A stretch of DNA of 33,322 nucleotides from the NCBI GenBank assembly GCA_029240195.1, contig JARBTN010000012.1:1-33322 (forward strand), given 5' to 3'. The notes beneath the pieces were generated by a model. It was not told the DNA's origin, ran no database searches, and saw only the letters and a list, made by a program, of their open reading frames with translations. Position numbers and translations under genes: made by a program. This document shows, piece by piece, positions 24,010-31,446 of this stretch (position 1 is its first letter; each line of letters begins with the position of its first letter). This DNA is from Chlamydiales bacterium (GTDB lineage Bacteria; Chlamydiota; Chlamydiia; Chlamydiales; JARBTN01).

Positions 24010-25386
24010 ATGGGAGAACAATCCAAAAATTTAGCCATCGGACTCTTCGCTCTCGCTGCCGCCGGCATCACATTATGGGTGCTGCTCTTCATCCACCCAA
24101 GAGTGGGCGACGGCGGGCAGATCCTCTCTGTGCGCTTCACCAACATCGACAAGGTGAATATTGGAACGCGCGTGTCATTTGCCGGCAGACCGGTCGGTGA
24201 GGTGATCTCCATCAAAGAGGTGGGCGACGAATTAGAGGACCGCGATATCTACCAAGGCCACATCTACATCTACCAGCTTGGCCTCAAAGTGGACTCCAGC
24301 GTCAATGTCTATAGCTCAGACGAAATTGCCATCCAAACCTCAGGGCTTCTCGGTGAGCGGCAGATCACGATCACGCCGCGCAAAAGCCTCACTCCAGCGC
24401 GCCGCGTCAATCAAGAAATCATCTACGCTAAATCCGCCCAGTCGATGGAAGAGGCGATGGAAAATATCTCGGGCATCACCCATAAGGCAGAGCGCACTTT
24501 AGATGAAGTGATCGGCATCATCGACGCCAACCAAAATGATCTGTCCTTAGTCTTGCAATTCACCCGCGATCTGCTCAAAGGGAGTTTAACGCTCATGAGC
24601 GAGCTGGAGAAAGAAAATTTCACAACTAAGCTCTCCAAAGCTGTCACCAATCTTTCAAACGTATCGGAGGAGATCAGCTGCAGCTTAGAGGAAGCTCGAA
24701 AGGGGCAGTTCATCGCCCATTTAAACCAAACAGCCGACAGCATCGCCAGCATCGCTAAGGCCTGTGACAACCCCCAAGCCATCAAAGAGACTTTGTCCAA
24801 TTTCCAATCCTTGAGCCAAGACGTCTCCAAAGCCTGGCCCAATCTCAAAGAAGGGATGAGCTCTCTATCTACCGCGGCCGCAGACTTCAGCACCCTCTCC
24901 AAAGAAGGGCAGCAGGCTGCCAGCGCCATCAATGCCATGGTCACTTCGATGAGCGAGGGCAAAGGCACCCTCGGCCAGCTGCTCGTCGGTGAGGATGTCT
25001 ACTTGCGCACGGTCGATATCTTCAATAAAGTCAGCACCCTGATGGACGATGTGACCCACTACGGCCTCCTCTTCCACATGAACCGCAGCTGGCAAAAGCA
25101 GCGCACCCACCGCTTAAACCAAATCCTCGACGTCAATAACCCCAAGCTCTTCAAACAGCGCTTCGAACAGGAAATCGATGAAATCTCCACCTCCATCAGC
25201 CGCCTCTCCATCTTGCTAGACAGCTCCCAAAGACAAGTGGAGGCCCTCTCCCAAGATCCAAAGAGCAATCGGCAGTCGATCGAAAAGCTGCTAGCTGACC
25301 TGCTGCGCCGCGTCGACGGCCTCTCGAGCACCTTGAAGCTCTACAATCAACAATTTTTAGAGCTGGAGAGAAATCCCGAACCTTAA
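24010..25386 (+). CDS. mlaD: MlaD-like MCE-domain periplasmic lipid-binding protein
   Basis: The start is the ATG at 24010, with AGGAG (23998-24002) 7 nt upstream; the frame is open earlier inside mlaF but lacks such a site. The 458-residue product has one N-terminal membrane helix (7-28, LAIGLFALAAAGITLWVLLF). The MCE domain follows (about 37-140), with VRFTNIDKVNIGTRVSFAGR, PVGEVISI and the SGLLGERQITITP motif. A long helical tail (about 160-458) has LEEARKG, TLGQLLVGEDVY and other heptad-like stretches. E. coli MlaD is only 183 residues; the long tail resembles larger MCE proteins whose helices build a tube across the periplasm. No mlaB or mlaC gene accompanies the operon, so the tail may replace the shuttle protein. 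Confidence 0.92.
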   Translation: MGEQSKNLAIGLFALAAAGITLWVLLFIHPRVGDGGQILSVRFTNIDKVNIGTRVSFAGRPVGEVISIKEVGDELEDRDIYQGHIYIYQLGLKVDSSVNVYSSDEIAIQTSGLLGERQITITPRKSLTPARRVNQEIIYAKSAQSMEEAMENISGITHKAERTLDEVIGIIDANQNDLSLVLQFTRDLLKGSLTLMSELEKENFTTKLSKAVTNLSNVSEEISCSLEEARKGQFIAHLNQTADSIASIAKACDNPQAIKETLSNFQSLSQDVSKAWPNLKEGMSSLSTAAADFSTLSKEGQQAASAINAMVTSMSEGKGTLGQLLVGEDVYLRTVDIFNKVSTLMDDVTHYGLLFHMNRSWQKQRTHRLNQILDVNNPKLFKQRFEQEIDEISTSISRLSILLDSSQRQVEALSQDPKSNRQSIEKLLADLLRRVDGLSSTLKLYNQQFLELERNPEP

Positions 25387-25739
25387 GGCATGGGAGGAGA
25401 GGCCTTGCCCCTCCTCCAACCTTCCTCCCCGTGGGCCCCTTGAGAATCCCCTTCAGCATATTTTCAAAAGGCATCCAACCTGCGCAATGAATTGAGGTTG
25501 AATGCCTTTTGCCTTTTCCTTATCGTTTGTTTTGACTTTAACAAGCGCCCTTCCCCTTCTTATTGATAACTTGTAAGCTATCAGATAAGCCCTGGCCCTT
25601 CCTTTGAAAGTAAAATTTTAAGGGCCAAGCACGGCTATAAAGTTTTAATTTTAAAATGAGAATTGGCGGCAAAACTTGGGTTTGAAGTAAAAGCCTACCT
25701 ATTGTAAGTTAGTGCATAAAATTTGAATTGGATATTTAA
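25387..25739. other. Gene-free interval after mlaD
   Basis: This 353-bp interval has no likely gene. It holds a strong G/C hairpin (GGAGGAG 25393-25399 / CTCCTCC 25411-25417, with GGC/GCC inside), which lacks a T-tract, then the terminator-like hairpin at 25466-25510. An A/T-rich stretch (about 25600-25739) follows and should contain the promoter of the next gene. No clear -35/-10 pair was found. Confidence 0.5.
25466..25510 (+). terminator. Probable terminator of the tamA-mla operon
   Basis: AAAAGGCATCCAACCT (25466-25481) pairs with AGGTTGAATGCCTTTT (25495-25510) with one mismatch and a 13-nt loop, ending in CTTTTGCCTTTTCC. The A-run before and T-run after suggest activity in both directions. 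Confidence 0.65.
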
Positions 25740-27308
25740 ATGAGCCCTCTTATAAAAATTAGAACTCAGTCAGAAAATGAATTAACCACAACATATGAAA
25801 GTTTTTATCGACAAATCACAACTGAAAAAATCTTGCTGCAGTTAAAAAAACTCCATCTCAGGGGCCTGGTCGCCGATGACTGCATCGTCGTGCCAGAAAA
25901 GCTCGGCATCGGCAACCGCCTGGCCCTGGAAAAAATCTGCCAAGAGAGGTATCTCTTCGCCCTCCCCTACCTGCAACGATCGACCCAGCCAGAAAAAGAT
26001 CCCATTGGCAAAAGTGATCAGTTTTTTTCCCTTTCCTTTCGCATTCAGCTGAATATGAAACAGATTGGACTAAAACCCAATGTGCTCAAAATTGCCGCGT
26101 CTCATCCGGCGCCCCATACCTTTCTCTCGGATCATGCCCATCACCCTTTCTTTCAGCAAAGAGAGGTCATCGATTTTTTCTTCGCCGAAGAAAATTTTCA
26201 ATGGCGCATCTGCCGCCTCGCCTTAAAAAAAATTTTAAAGAGCCACCGCCTCGATCCCAGCGCCTCGGAAAGGGCCCTCCTTGGCCTCGGCAAATTGATG
26301 GGAGACTGCCGACATGCCGAATATGCCGAAAACATCCTCTCGAAGCTGGCATCTAGAGAAGACTTTCATCCCTCCTGCTGCAATTTAAAAGAGAAGTCTT
26401 GGTCCATTTTACAGCAATTTTCCGCTCGTCCGAGCGTGCGCGCCACCTTTCAAGCCATTGCCGCCGACAGCCCCCACCTCATCACGCGCTGTCAAGCGCT
26501 GGAAATTTCTCTTCAGCTGCATACGATGCAAAATGCCTATCAGGGCAGAAGGTTAAATGCCCTTCTTTTAAAGCTGCTCTCTTCTCAATCAGGAAAAGTG
26601 TTGGATCAAAAAGGCATTGAACTGCTCGACAGCACCCTCTGGCAAAATCTTCCCCTTTCTGTAGAAGCCTGGCAAAGGGAAGCCGAATCCCAATTTTGGC
26701 CTTTGATCTTCTCTTTCACTTTCAATCCAGACCTTGCCGCCAAAAGAGAGCGCTCTTTGAACCACCTGAGCCAGGCCCTGCAAAAAGTGCAACCATCGGA
26801 AGGGCTCAAGGACTTAAAGAAAGGAGAAAAGCCTTTTGCAATAAAAAAAAGCGCTCAAGCCCTCTACTCGCTTCTCACCTTCGTCGGCCGCTATACAAAA
26901 AGTCAGCTTACCTTTGAACAGTCCATTCAAAAGGTATTTAGCATGCGCTACGAACAACTCATTCAACAAGAAGAGGACATTCGGCAGTTCATCACCTCCA
27001 TTTCCCAAAATAGAGAGGCCTTTTTGCCATTCCACTGCCAATTTTTGCTGGAAAAGGGCCCCTGCAACAAAGAAGCGCCCCTTCCTGCACATCTCTACTC
27101 CCTCAAATTGATAGAGGTCGTCTCTCAGATGGCTTTAGATAAGAGCCTCCCTCTCCCTATCCGCAAGCTGGCCCTCATCGACTTGGTCAAGATCTATGAA
27201 GAGAACCGCCTGCCCAGAAAAAAACTGCTCTTTTTTTTACAGAACATGGCTAATAAACCTAAAGCAATAAAAAAAACGGCCTCTAGCCTCCTCTCTTGGC
27301 TCAGTTGA
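25740..27308 (+). CDS. Unrecognised 522-residue helical protein
   Basis: I do not recognise a family. The protein has no signal peptide or membrane helix and looks mostly alpha-helical. Amphipathic stretches such as ERALLGLGKLMGDCRHAEYA, TRCQALEISLQLHTM, KLALIDLVKIYEEN and a basic C-terminus (NKPKAIKKTASSLLSWLS) suggest HEAT/ARM-like units. A His-rich segment lies at about residues 121-141 (SHPAPHTFLSDHAHHPFF). The region before the gene and its first 120 bp are clearly A/T-richer than neighbours, and no good ribosome-binding site is visible before the ATG at 25740. It stands alone between two terminators. It could be a lineage-specific or effector-type protein, but nothing shows this directly. 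Confidence 0.75.
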   Translation: MSPLIKIRTQSENELTTTYESFYRQITTEKILLQLKKLHLRGLVADDCIVVPEKLGIGNRLALEKICQERYLFALPYLQRSTQPEKDPIGKSDQFFSLSFRIQLNMKQIGLKPNVLKIAASHPAPHTFLSDHAHHPFFQQREVIDFFFAEENFQWRICRLALKKILKSHRLDPSASERALLGLGKLMGDCRHAEYAENILSKLASREDFHPSCCNLKEKSWSILQQFSARPSVRATFQAIAADSPHLITRCQALEISLQLHTMQNAYQGRRLNALLLKLLSSQSGKVLDQKGIELLDSTLWQNLPLSVEAWQREAESQFWPLIFSFTFNPDLAAKRERSLNHLSQALQKVQPSEGLKDLKKGEKPFAIKKSAQALYSLLTFVGRYTKSQLTFEQSIQKVFSMRYEQLIQQEEDIRQFITSISQNREAFLPFHCQFLLEKGPCNKEAPLPAHLYSLKLIEVVSQMALDKSLPLPIRKLALIDLVKIYEENRLPRKKLLFFLQNMANKPKAIKKTASSLLSWLS

Positions 27309-27574
27309 TCGCCTAAGCCACCCCTTCGTTTTGCGAAAGCAGAGAAATCGATAGGAAAAGCGTTTGAAAATTGACGTTTGAAAAGAAACCCTGCGCTGCC
27401 AGCCGCTTAAAACTTTTGGTGTGCAAGGCTTTGGTTGCTCAAAAGAAGGGAATCGATTATGCTGAAAACTTGAGCCGCGCAGCTAAAAGTTTGAGAGGCG
27501 CAGCCTAAAGAGCGGCCATTTTTAAAAGCCTCTATCCAATATCCAACTTCGTTTTAGTGTAGGAGATGCAAGCG

Positions 27575-28141
27575 ATGGAGAAATTTCCTTACTCGCAAAT
27601 TCAAAAAGGAACATTTCTAATCGCCTCCCCTGAGATTGAAAGCGGCATTTTCTTTCGCAGCGTCGTCCTCATCTGCGAGCACAATGCGCAAGGGTCGTTT
27701 GGCCTATTAGTCAATAAGCCCCTGCAATTGGAGCTGCCCGATGAGCTCTTCAACCTAGAAGAGAGCCATCCCCGATTAGATATCCGCGCAGGGGGGCCTG
27801 TACAGCCCAATCAGATGATGCTCTTGCATACATCAGAAAAAAACGAGCAGCAGACTCTTGCAATAGCCAATGGCCTCTATCTTGGAGGGGATTTACAATT
27901 CTTACAGAAAGTGATGACAGAGCCTGAAGAGGTCAAAATGGCCCTTTGCTTTGGTTATGCGGGATGGGGAGCGGGTCAGCTGGAGAGGGAATTTTTAGAC
28001 GGACACTGGTTTTTACACCCAGCGGAACCCCGTTATATCTTTGATATCTCTTTAGAGAAAATGTGGCAGACGCTTCTTCGAGAGATGGGAGGAAAGTATG
28101 CGGCTCTCTCCATGATTCCAGAGGATCTCTCTTTAAATTAA
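27575..28141 (+). CDS. YqgE/AlgH family protein (UPF0301)
   Basis: This cytosolic protein of 188 residues has the family's usual length and signatures: [20 protein letters not shown] followed by [53 protein letters not shown] near the end, and a C-terminal 'W...L..MG..YA.LS..P'. The biochemical role of YqgE proteins is not established; AlgH in Pseudomonas affects alginate regulation. The frame opens at an ATG at 27566, but AGGAG (27561-27565) directly abuts it. The ATG at 27575, nine bases from that site, is therefore the likely start. It is convergent with rpsI across a shared terminator. Confidence 0.92.
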   Translation: MEKFPYSQIQKGTFLIASPEIESGIFFRSVVLICEHNAQGSFGLLVNKPLQLELPDELFNLEESHPRLDIRAGGPVQPNQMMLLHTSEKNEQQTLAIANGLYLGGDLQFLQKVMTEPEEVKMALCFGYAGWGAGQLEREFLDGHWFLHPAEPRYIFDISLEKMWQTLLREMGGKYAALSMIPEDLSLN

Positions 28142-28192
28142 AAAAGCCTTTCCCAAATCTGAATCGATGTCCAGGAAAGGAAAAGGCTTTTT
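28141..28192. terminator. Bidirectional terminator between yqgE and rpsI
   Basis: AAAAAGCCTTT (28141-28151) pairs with AAAGGCTTTTT (28182-28192). An alternative inner stem, CTTTCC (28148-28153) / GGAAAG (28174-28179), can form instead. The A-run on one side and T-run on the other allow termination of both the rightward yqgE-like gene and the leftward ribosomal operon. Confidence 0.75.
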
Positions 28193-28200
28193 TTTCCAGA

Positions 28201-28587
28201 TTAACGCTTAGAGAACTGGAATCTTTTGCGAGCGCCTTTCAGACCGTATTTCTTACGTTCTTTCTTGCGGCTGTCGCGAGTGAGAAATCCTTTAGCTTTC
28301 AGATCAGGCTGGCAATCGCCGTTCTCTTTGACGAGAGCGCGAGAGAGTCCGAGTCTAACAGCAATCGCTTGACCTTCTAAACCGCCGCCGCGTACGCGGA
28401 CAAACAGATCGAATGAGCCTTTATTAGAGACTGTATCGAGAGGCGATAAGATGGTGTTGCGCTGAATTTCCAGCGGAAAATAATCTTCAAACGTGCGGCC
28501 GTTGACTTGTACTTTTCCACTGCCACGTCGAAGATAAACAGAGGCAACTGCTGTTTTGCGGCGGCCTGTAGCGACGAATTGTTCCAT
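28201..28587 (-). CDS. rpsI: 30S ribosomal protein S9
   Basis: This 128-residue protein is normal for bacterial S9. It starts with [20 protein letters not shown], contains [11 protein letters not shown] and [19 protein letters not shown], and ends with the basic tail [17 protein letters not shown], whose last Arg normally contacts P-site tRNA. It follows rplM by 26 nt in the standard rplM-rpsI operon. Confidence 0.98.
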   Translation of the reverse strand: MEQFVATGRRKTAVASVYLRRGSGKVQVNGRTFEDYFPLEIQRNTILSPLDTVSNKGSFDLFVRVRGGGLEGQAIAVRLGLSRALVKENGDCQPDLKAKGFLTRDSRKKERKKYGLKGARKRFQFSKR

Positions 28588-28613
28588 AGTAACCTATCCC
28601 TTAATATTGAGCT

Positions 28614-29072
28614 CTAGACATTGACCATAACTGGCTGTTGTGCCGCCAAAGAATGCTCTTCGCCGGAAAAGATTCTCAAACGAGTCAGGTACTTTTTGCG
28701 CAACCTGTTGTGGGGAAGCATTCCCTTGACAGCATGCTCGAGGACGTACTGAGGCTTTCTAGCTTGCATCACTTCGTAAGGAATTTCTCTTAAACCGCCA
28801 GGGTGCCCTGTGTAATAACGGTAAATTTTCTGAGCTTTTTTAGCTCCAGTGACTTTAATTTGATCGGCGTTGATAATGATCACGCCATCCCCGCAATCGA
28901 TGTGGGGAGTGTAAGAAGGCTTATGACGGCCTCTTAATACTTTAGCCACTTCTACAGCAAAACGTCCAAGGGTTTTGCCTTTAGCATCAAGGATAAACCA
29001 AGCATGCTTGACATCTTCTTTTCGTTGAAAAAAAGTAGAGTTGCTAGGATTGACTTCTTTTTGCTTTGCCAT
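28614..29072 (-). CDS. rplM: 50S ribosomal protein L13
   Basis: This 152-residue L13 is of usual length. Signatures are WFILDAKGKTLGRFAVEVAK, VLRGRHKPSYTPHIDCGDGV, YRYYTGHPGGLREI, and the MLPHNRLRKKYLTRLRIFSG motif near the C-terminus. It is the first gene of the ribosomal operon and is transcribed leftward. A promoter candidate lies about 60-90 nt upstream (29134-29163). Confidence 0.98.
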   Translation of the reverse strand: MAKQKEVNPSNSTFFQRKEDVKHAWFILDAKGKTLGRFAVEVAKVLRGRHKPSYTPHIDCGDGVIIINADQIKVTGAKKAQKIYRYYTGHPGGLREIPYEVMQARKPQYVLEHAVKGMLPHNRLRKKYLTRLRIFSGEEHSLAAQQPVMVNV

Positions 29073-29133
29073 TAGTAAAACCTAAAACTTGTAAATACAA
29101 TCTCTCAATCAGCTTTTCCGCCTTAAAAGGAAG

Positions 29134-29163
29134 AGGATACTTTAAAAAGGTTATTTTTGCCAA
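29134..29163 (-). promoter_or_regulatory. Candidate promoter of rplM-rpsI
   Basis: On the minus strand TTGGCA (29163-29158) and TATCCT (29139-29134) are 18 nt apart, giving a leader of about 55 nt. A second, more distant pair, TTGCGT (29304-29299) and TAGAAT (29281-29276) with 17-nt spacing, could also serve. Confidence 0.4.
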
Positions 29164-29698
29164 CCATTTTCGCACAAAACTCCCATTCTAGAGAAGAAAA
29201 CGCTCTAAAAAGAATCGAGGAAGCTGATAATCTATTGAAAAAAAGATCCCTCTATTCCTATAATTTAACTCGCCTATTCTAACAGAAATTCTCTTGCAAC
29301 GCAATGATCTATGCCGCGGCTAAGAAATAAAATGACAGTGACGAACTGAGTTGAATAGATCAAAGATCTGAACCTCCGCCTCTTGTAAGGGCGCATCATT
29401 TTAAAGATGTGCGGGATAGGGCAGTGCAAAGAGGGCTTTTTTTAGTGGGCTCTCATTTTATCTTTCGATGAAAGAAACGGGCTGCAGACCCAAATTGCCT
29501 GACCATTCCCTGGCCACCCCGTTGGTTGAGGGCTAAATATTTTAAGTTTAAGACGAGCGCAAAAGCCAAACCCCGATTGGGTTTAACCCCCCGGTGGCAT
29601 GCTCTTAGATGGTGGAACTAGCCCTATAAAGCACATAGCCCCTCTTTAGAGACTCAAAGCCCCATTTTCCTCCCCTTTAACATATTTTAAGGACCCTT
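29164..29698. other. Divergent gene-free interval between rplM and miaB
   Basis: About 535 bp lack any frame with protein-like composition, and no tRNA or known small-RNA motif was recognised. Visible items are the distant rplM promoter pair near 29276-29304, a small perfect hairpin AAACCC-CGATT-GGGTTT (29568-29584) with no T-tract, and the AAGGA ribosome-binding site of miaB (29689-29693). A small RNA cannot be excluded by eye. Confidence 0.5.
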
Positions 29699-31015
29699 AT
29701 GAGGCAACAGCCAAAAACATTTCATATCCGCACCTACGGCTGCCAGATGAACGAACTCGACGCAGAAGTGATGAGCGGTCAGCTGAGCGAGCGAGGATTA
29801 GCCAAAGTGGAAGAAGAGTCGGCAGCTGATTTGCTCATCTTCAATACCTGCTCCATTCGCGATTTAGCCGAAAGAAAGGTGATGGGTAAGCTCGGCAAGC
29901 TCGGCCGCGTCCGCGAAAAAAACCAGATCATCGGCGTCACCGGCTGCATGGCTAATGCCAAGAAAGACTCTTTATTCCGCAAACTGCCCCACATCGATTT
30001 TGTCCTCGGCACCAACAACATCCACGACCTCAACCACATGCTCGACCAGCTCCTCTTATCGGGCAAGCAGCAGCATAAGACCGACGAGCGCTTCTCTTAT
30101 GAGCTCAACTACTTAGCGGCCAAAAGAGACGACCCCATCAAAGCCTATGTCTCGATCATCCGCGGCTGCAATAAATATTGCACATACTGCGTTGTCCCCT
30201 ACACGCGCGGCCCCGAAGTGAGCCGTCCCATCGATTCGATTCTAGACGAGTGCCGCCACTTGGCAGATCAGGGCTATAAAGAGATCACTCTGCTCGGGCA
30301 AAATGTCAACTCCTATGGCAACGACCAGCCCGACTGGAACATCAAATTTCCCGATTTGCTCTACGCTATCGATCGAATTTCTGGAATCGAGCGCGTGCGC
30401 TTCATGACCAGCCACCCTTACGACATCACTCGGGGACTGATGGAGGCCATCCGCGACTTAAAGAGCGCCTGCGAATTTGTGCACTTTCCAATCCAGCATG
30501 GTTCGGACCGCATCTTGCGCAAAATGCACCGCCTCTATACCTTAGATTCTTATCAAGAGAAAGTGGCCGAGCTAAGAGAGCTAGTGCCCGGCGTCGCTCT
30601 TGGCACCGACATCATCTGCGGCTTCCCGACTGAGACCGAGGAGGATTTTGAAAAGACCGTCGAGGCGCTGAAAACCATTAAGTATGCCGCCGCCTTTCTC
30701 TTTGCCTATAGCCCGCGACAGGGCACGCCGGCCATGCGTTGGAAAGATGATATTACAGAAGAGATTAAGCAAGCGAGGCTGCACCGCCTGCTAGACGTGC
30801 AAGAAGAGATCGTCTCCGAACAGCTGCAAGGGCTCCTTGGCAGCGAGATGGAAGTGCTGGTCGAAAACTCGACCAAAGAGGGAGCTCTGCTCAAAGGGCG
30901 ATCGCGTTGCTGGAGAAAAGTGCTCTTTGAAGCGCCTTCCGAGCTCATTGGCACGCTGCAAAAAGTTAAAATCCATAGCTTCAGCCGCCAGACTCTATTG
31001 GGGACGCTCGTTTGA
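29699..31015 (+). CDS. miaB: tRNA-2-methylthio-N6-dimethylallyladenosine synthase MiaB
   Basis: This 438-residue radical-SAM methylthiotransferase adds the 2-methylthio group to i6A37 in tRNAs reading UNN codons. The N-terminal UPF0004 domain carries the auxiliary-cluster cysteines C15 (YGCQMN), C51 (NTCSIRDLAE) and C83 (VTGCMAN). The radical-SAM cluster is C157-C161-C164 in RGCNKYCTYCVVPYTRG. GTDIICGFPTETEEDF and the C-terminal TRAM domain (GSEMEVLVENSTKEGALLKG, then RSRCWRKVLFE) complete the architecture. MiaB rather than MtaB or RimO is favoured by the YGCQMN start and the N.YCTYC spacing. AAGGA lies 5 nt before the ATG. It stands alone, followed by a G/C-rich hairpin. Confidence 0.96.
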   Translation: MRQQPKTFHIRTYGCQMNELDAEVMSGQLSERGLAKVEEESAADLLIFNTCSIRDLAERKVMGKLGKLGRVREKNQIIGVTGCMANAKKDSLFRKLPHIDFVLGTNNIHDLNHMLDQLLLSGKQQHKTDERFSYELNYLAAKRDDPIKAYVSIIRGCNKYCTYCVVPYTRGPEVSRPIDSILDECRHLADQGYKEITLLGQNVNSYGNDQPDWNIKFPDLLYAIDRISGIERVRFMTSHPYDITRGLMEAIRDLKSACEFVHFPIQHGSDRILRKMHRLYTLDSYQEKVAELRELVPGVALGTDIICGFPTETEEDFEKTVEALKTIKYAAAFLFAYSPRQGTPAMRWKDDITEEIKQARLHRLLDVQEEIVSEQLQGLLGSEMEVLVENSTKEGALLKGRSRCWRKVLFEAPSELIGTLQKVKIHSFSRQTLLGTLV

Positions 31016-31446
31016 ATTTTTTTTGCCGGCTCGAGGCCTAAGAGGCCTTGAGCTAGAGCACTATGTTTCAATGCGCCACCTGGCCAGTCTGCCAGCCCGA
31101 TCAAAATAAGGTGCTAAAGAAGATGCATACAACGAGAGGATTTCTTAAAGCCCATAGAAAAGGCTCTTCCTTCAGCTCTAAATTCTCTTTGCTGGCAACC
31201 AGTTCCAGCTTCTTCTCAATGGGCTGCACAAGAAGGCGCGCTACCTCCTTTAAGATAGAGAAAAATATCACAAAGACGACTTTGGACGATGCCCAATCAG
31301 ACCCTTGCAAAGCTTGCCTGAAAGCCTTTTCAGGAAACTAAGCTTAGGCTAGCTGTGACTTTGAAAGGGCCTCTAAAGAGGCCCTTAAAAGAACATGAAA
31401 GAACATGGATGCGCCTACAGAGGGGCGCATGCCGATGGACTTTAAT
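31016..31446. other. Convergent gene-free interval with several hairpins
   Basis: No protein-coding frame is convincing in these 431 bp. Hairpins are CTCGAGGCCT (31030-31039) / AGGCCTTGAG (31043-31052), directly after miaB but lacking a T-tract; AAGGGCCTC / GAGGCCCTT (31365-31386); and ATGCGCC (31409-31415) / GGCGCAT (31424-31430). A short direct repeat GAACATG lies at about 31391-31407. Confidence 0.55.
31365..31386 (-). terminator. Probable terminator of the M91-like protease gene
   Basis: The perfect 9-bp stem AAGGGCCTC / GAGGCCCTT with loop TAAA is followed leftward by TTCAAAG. It lies about 60 nt past the stop of the leftward protease gene. The T-tract is short, so strength is uncertain. 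Confidence 0.5.

Noticed and set aside
29164..29698. Possible structured RNA gene between rplM and miaB
   Set aside because: No cloverleaf, RNase P, tmRNA or SRP motif was recognised; only one small hairpin is visible.
31101..31310. 69-residue hydrophobic minus-strand frame after the protease gene
   Set aside because: It begins with TTG, lacks a ribosome-binding site, and overlaps another weak frame on the plus strand. It could be a small membrane protein, but support is too thin.
31063..31341. 92-residue plus-strand frame after miaB
   Set aside because: Ser/Lys/Phe-rich composition, no ribosome-binding site, no motif; probably chance.
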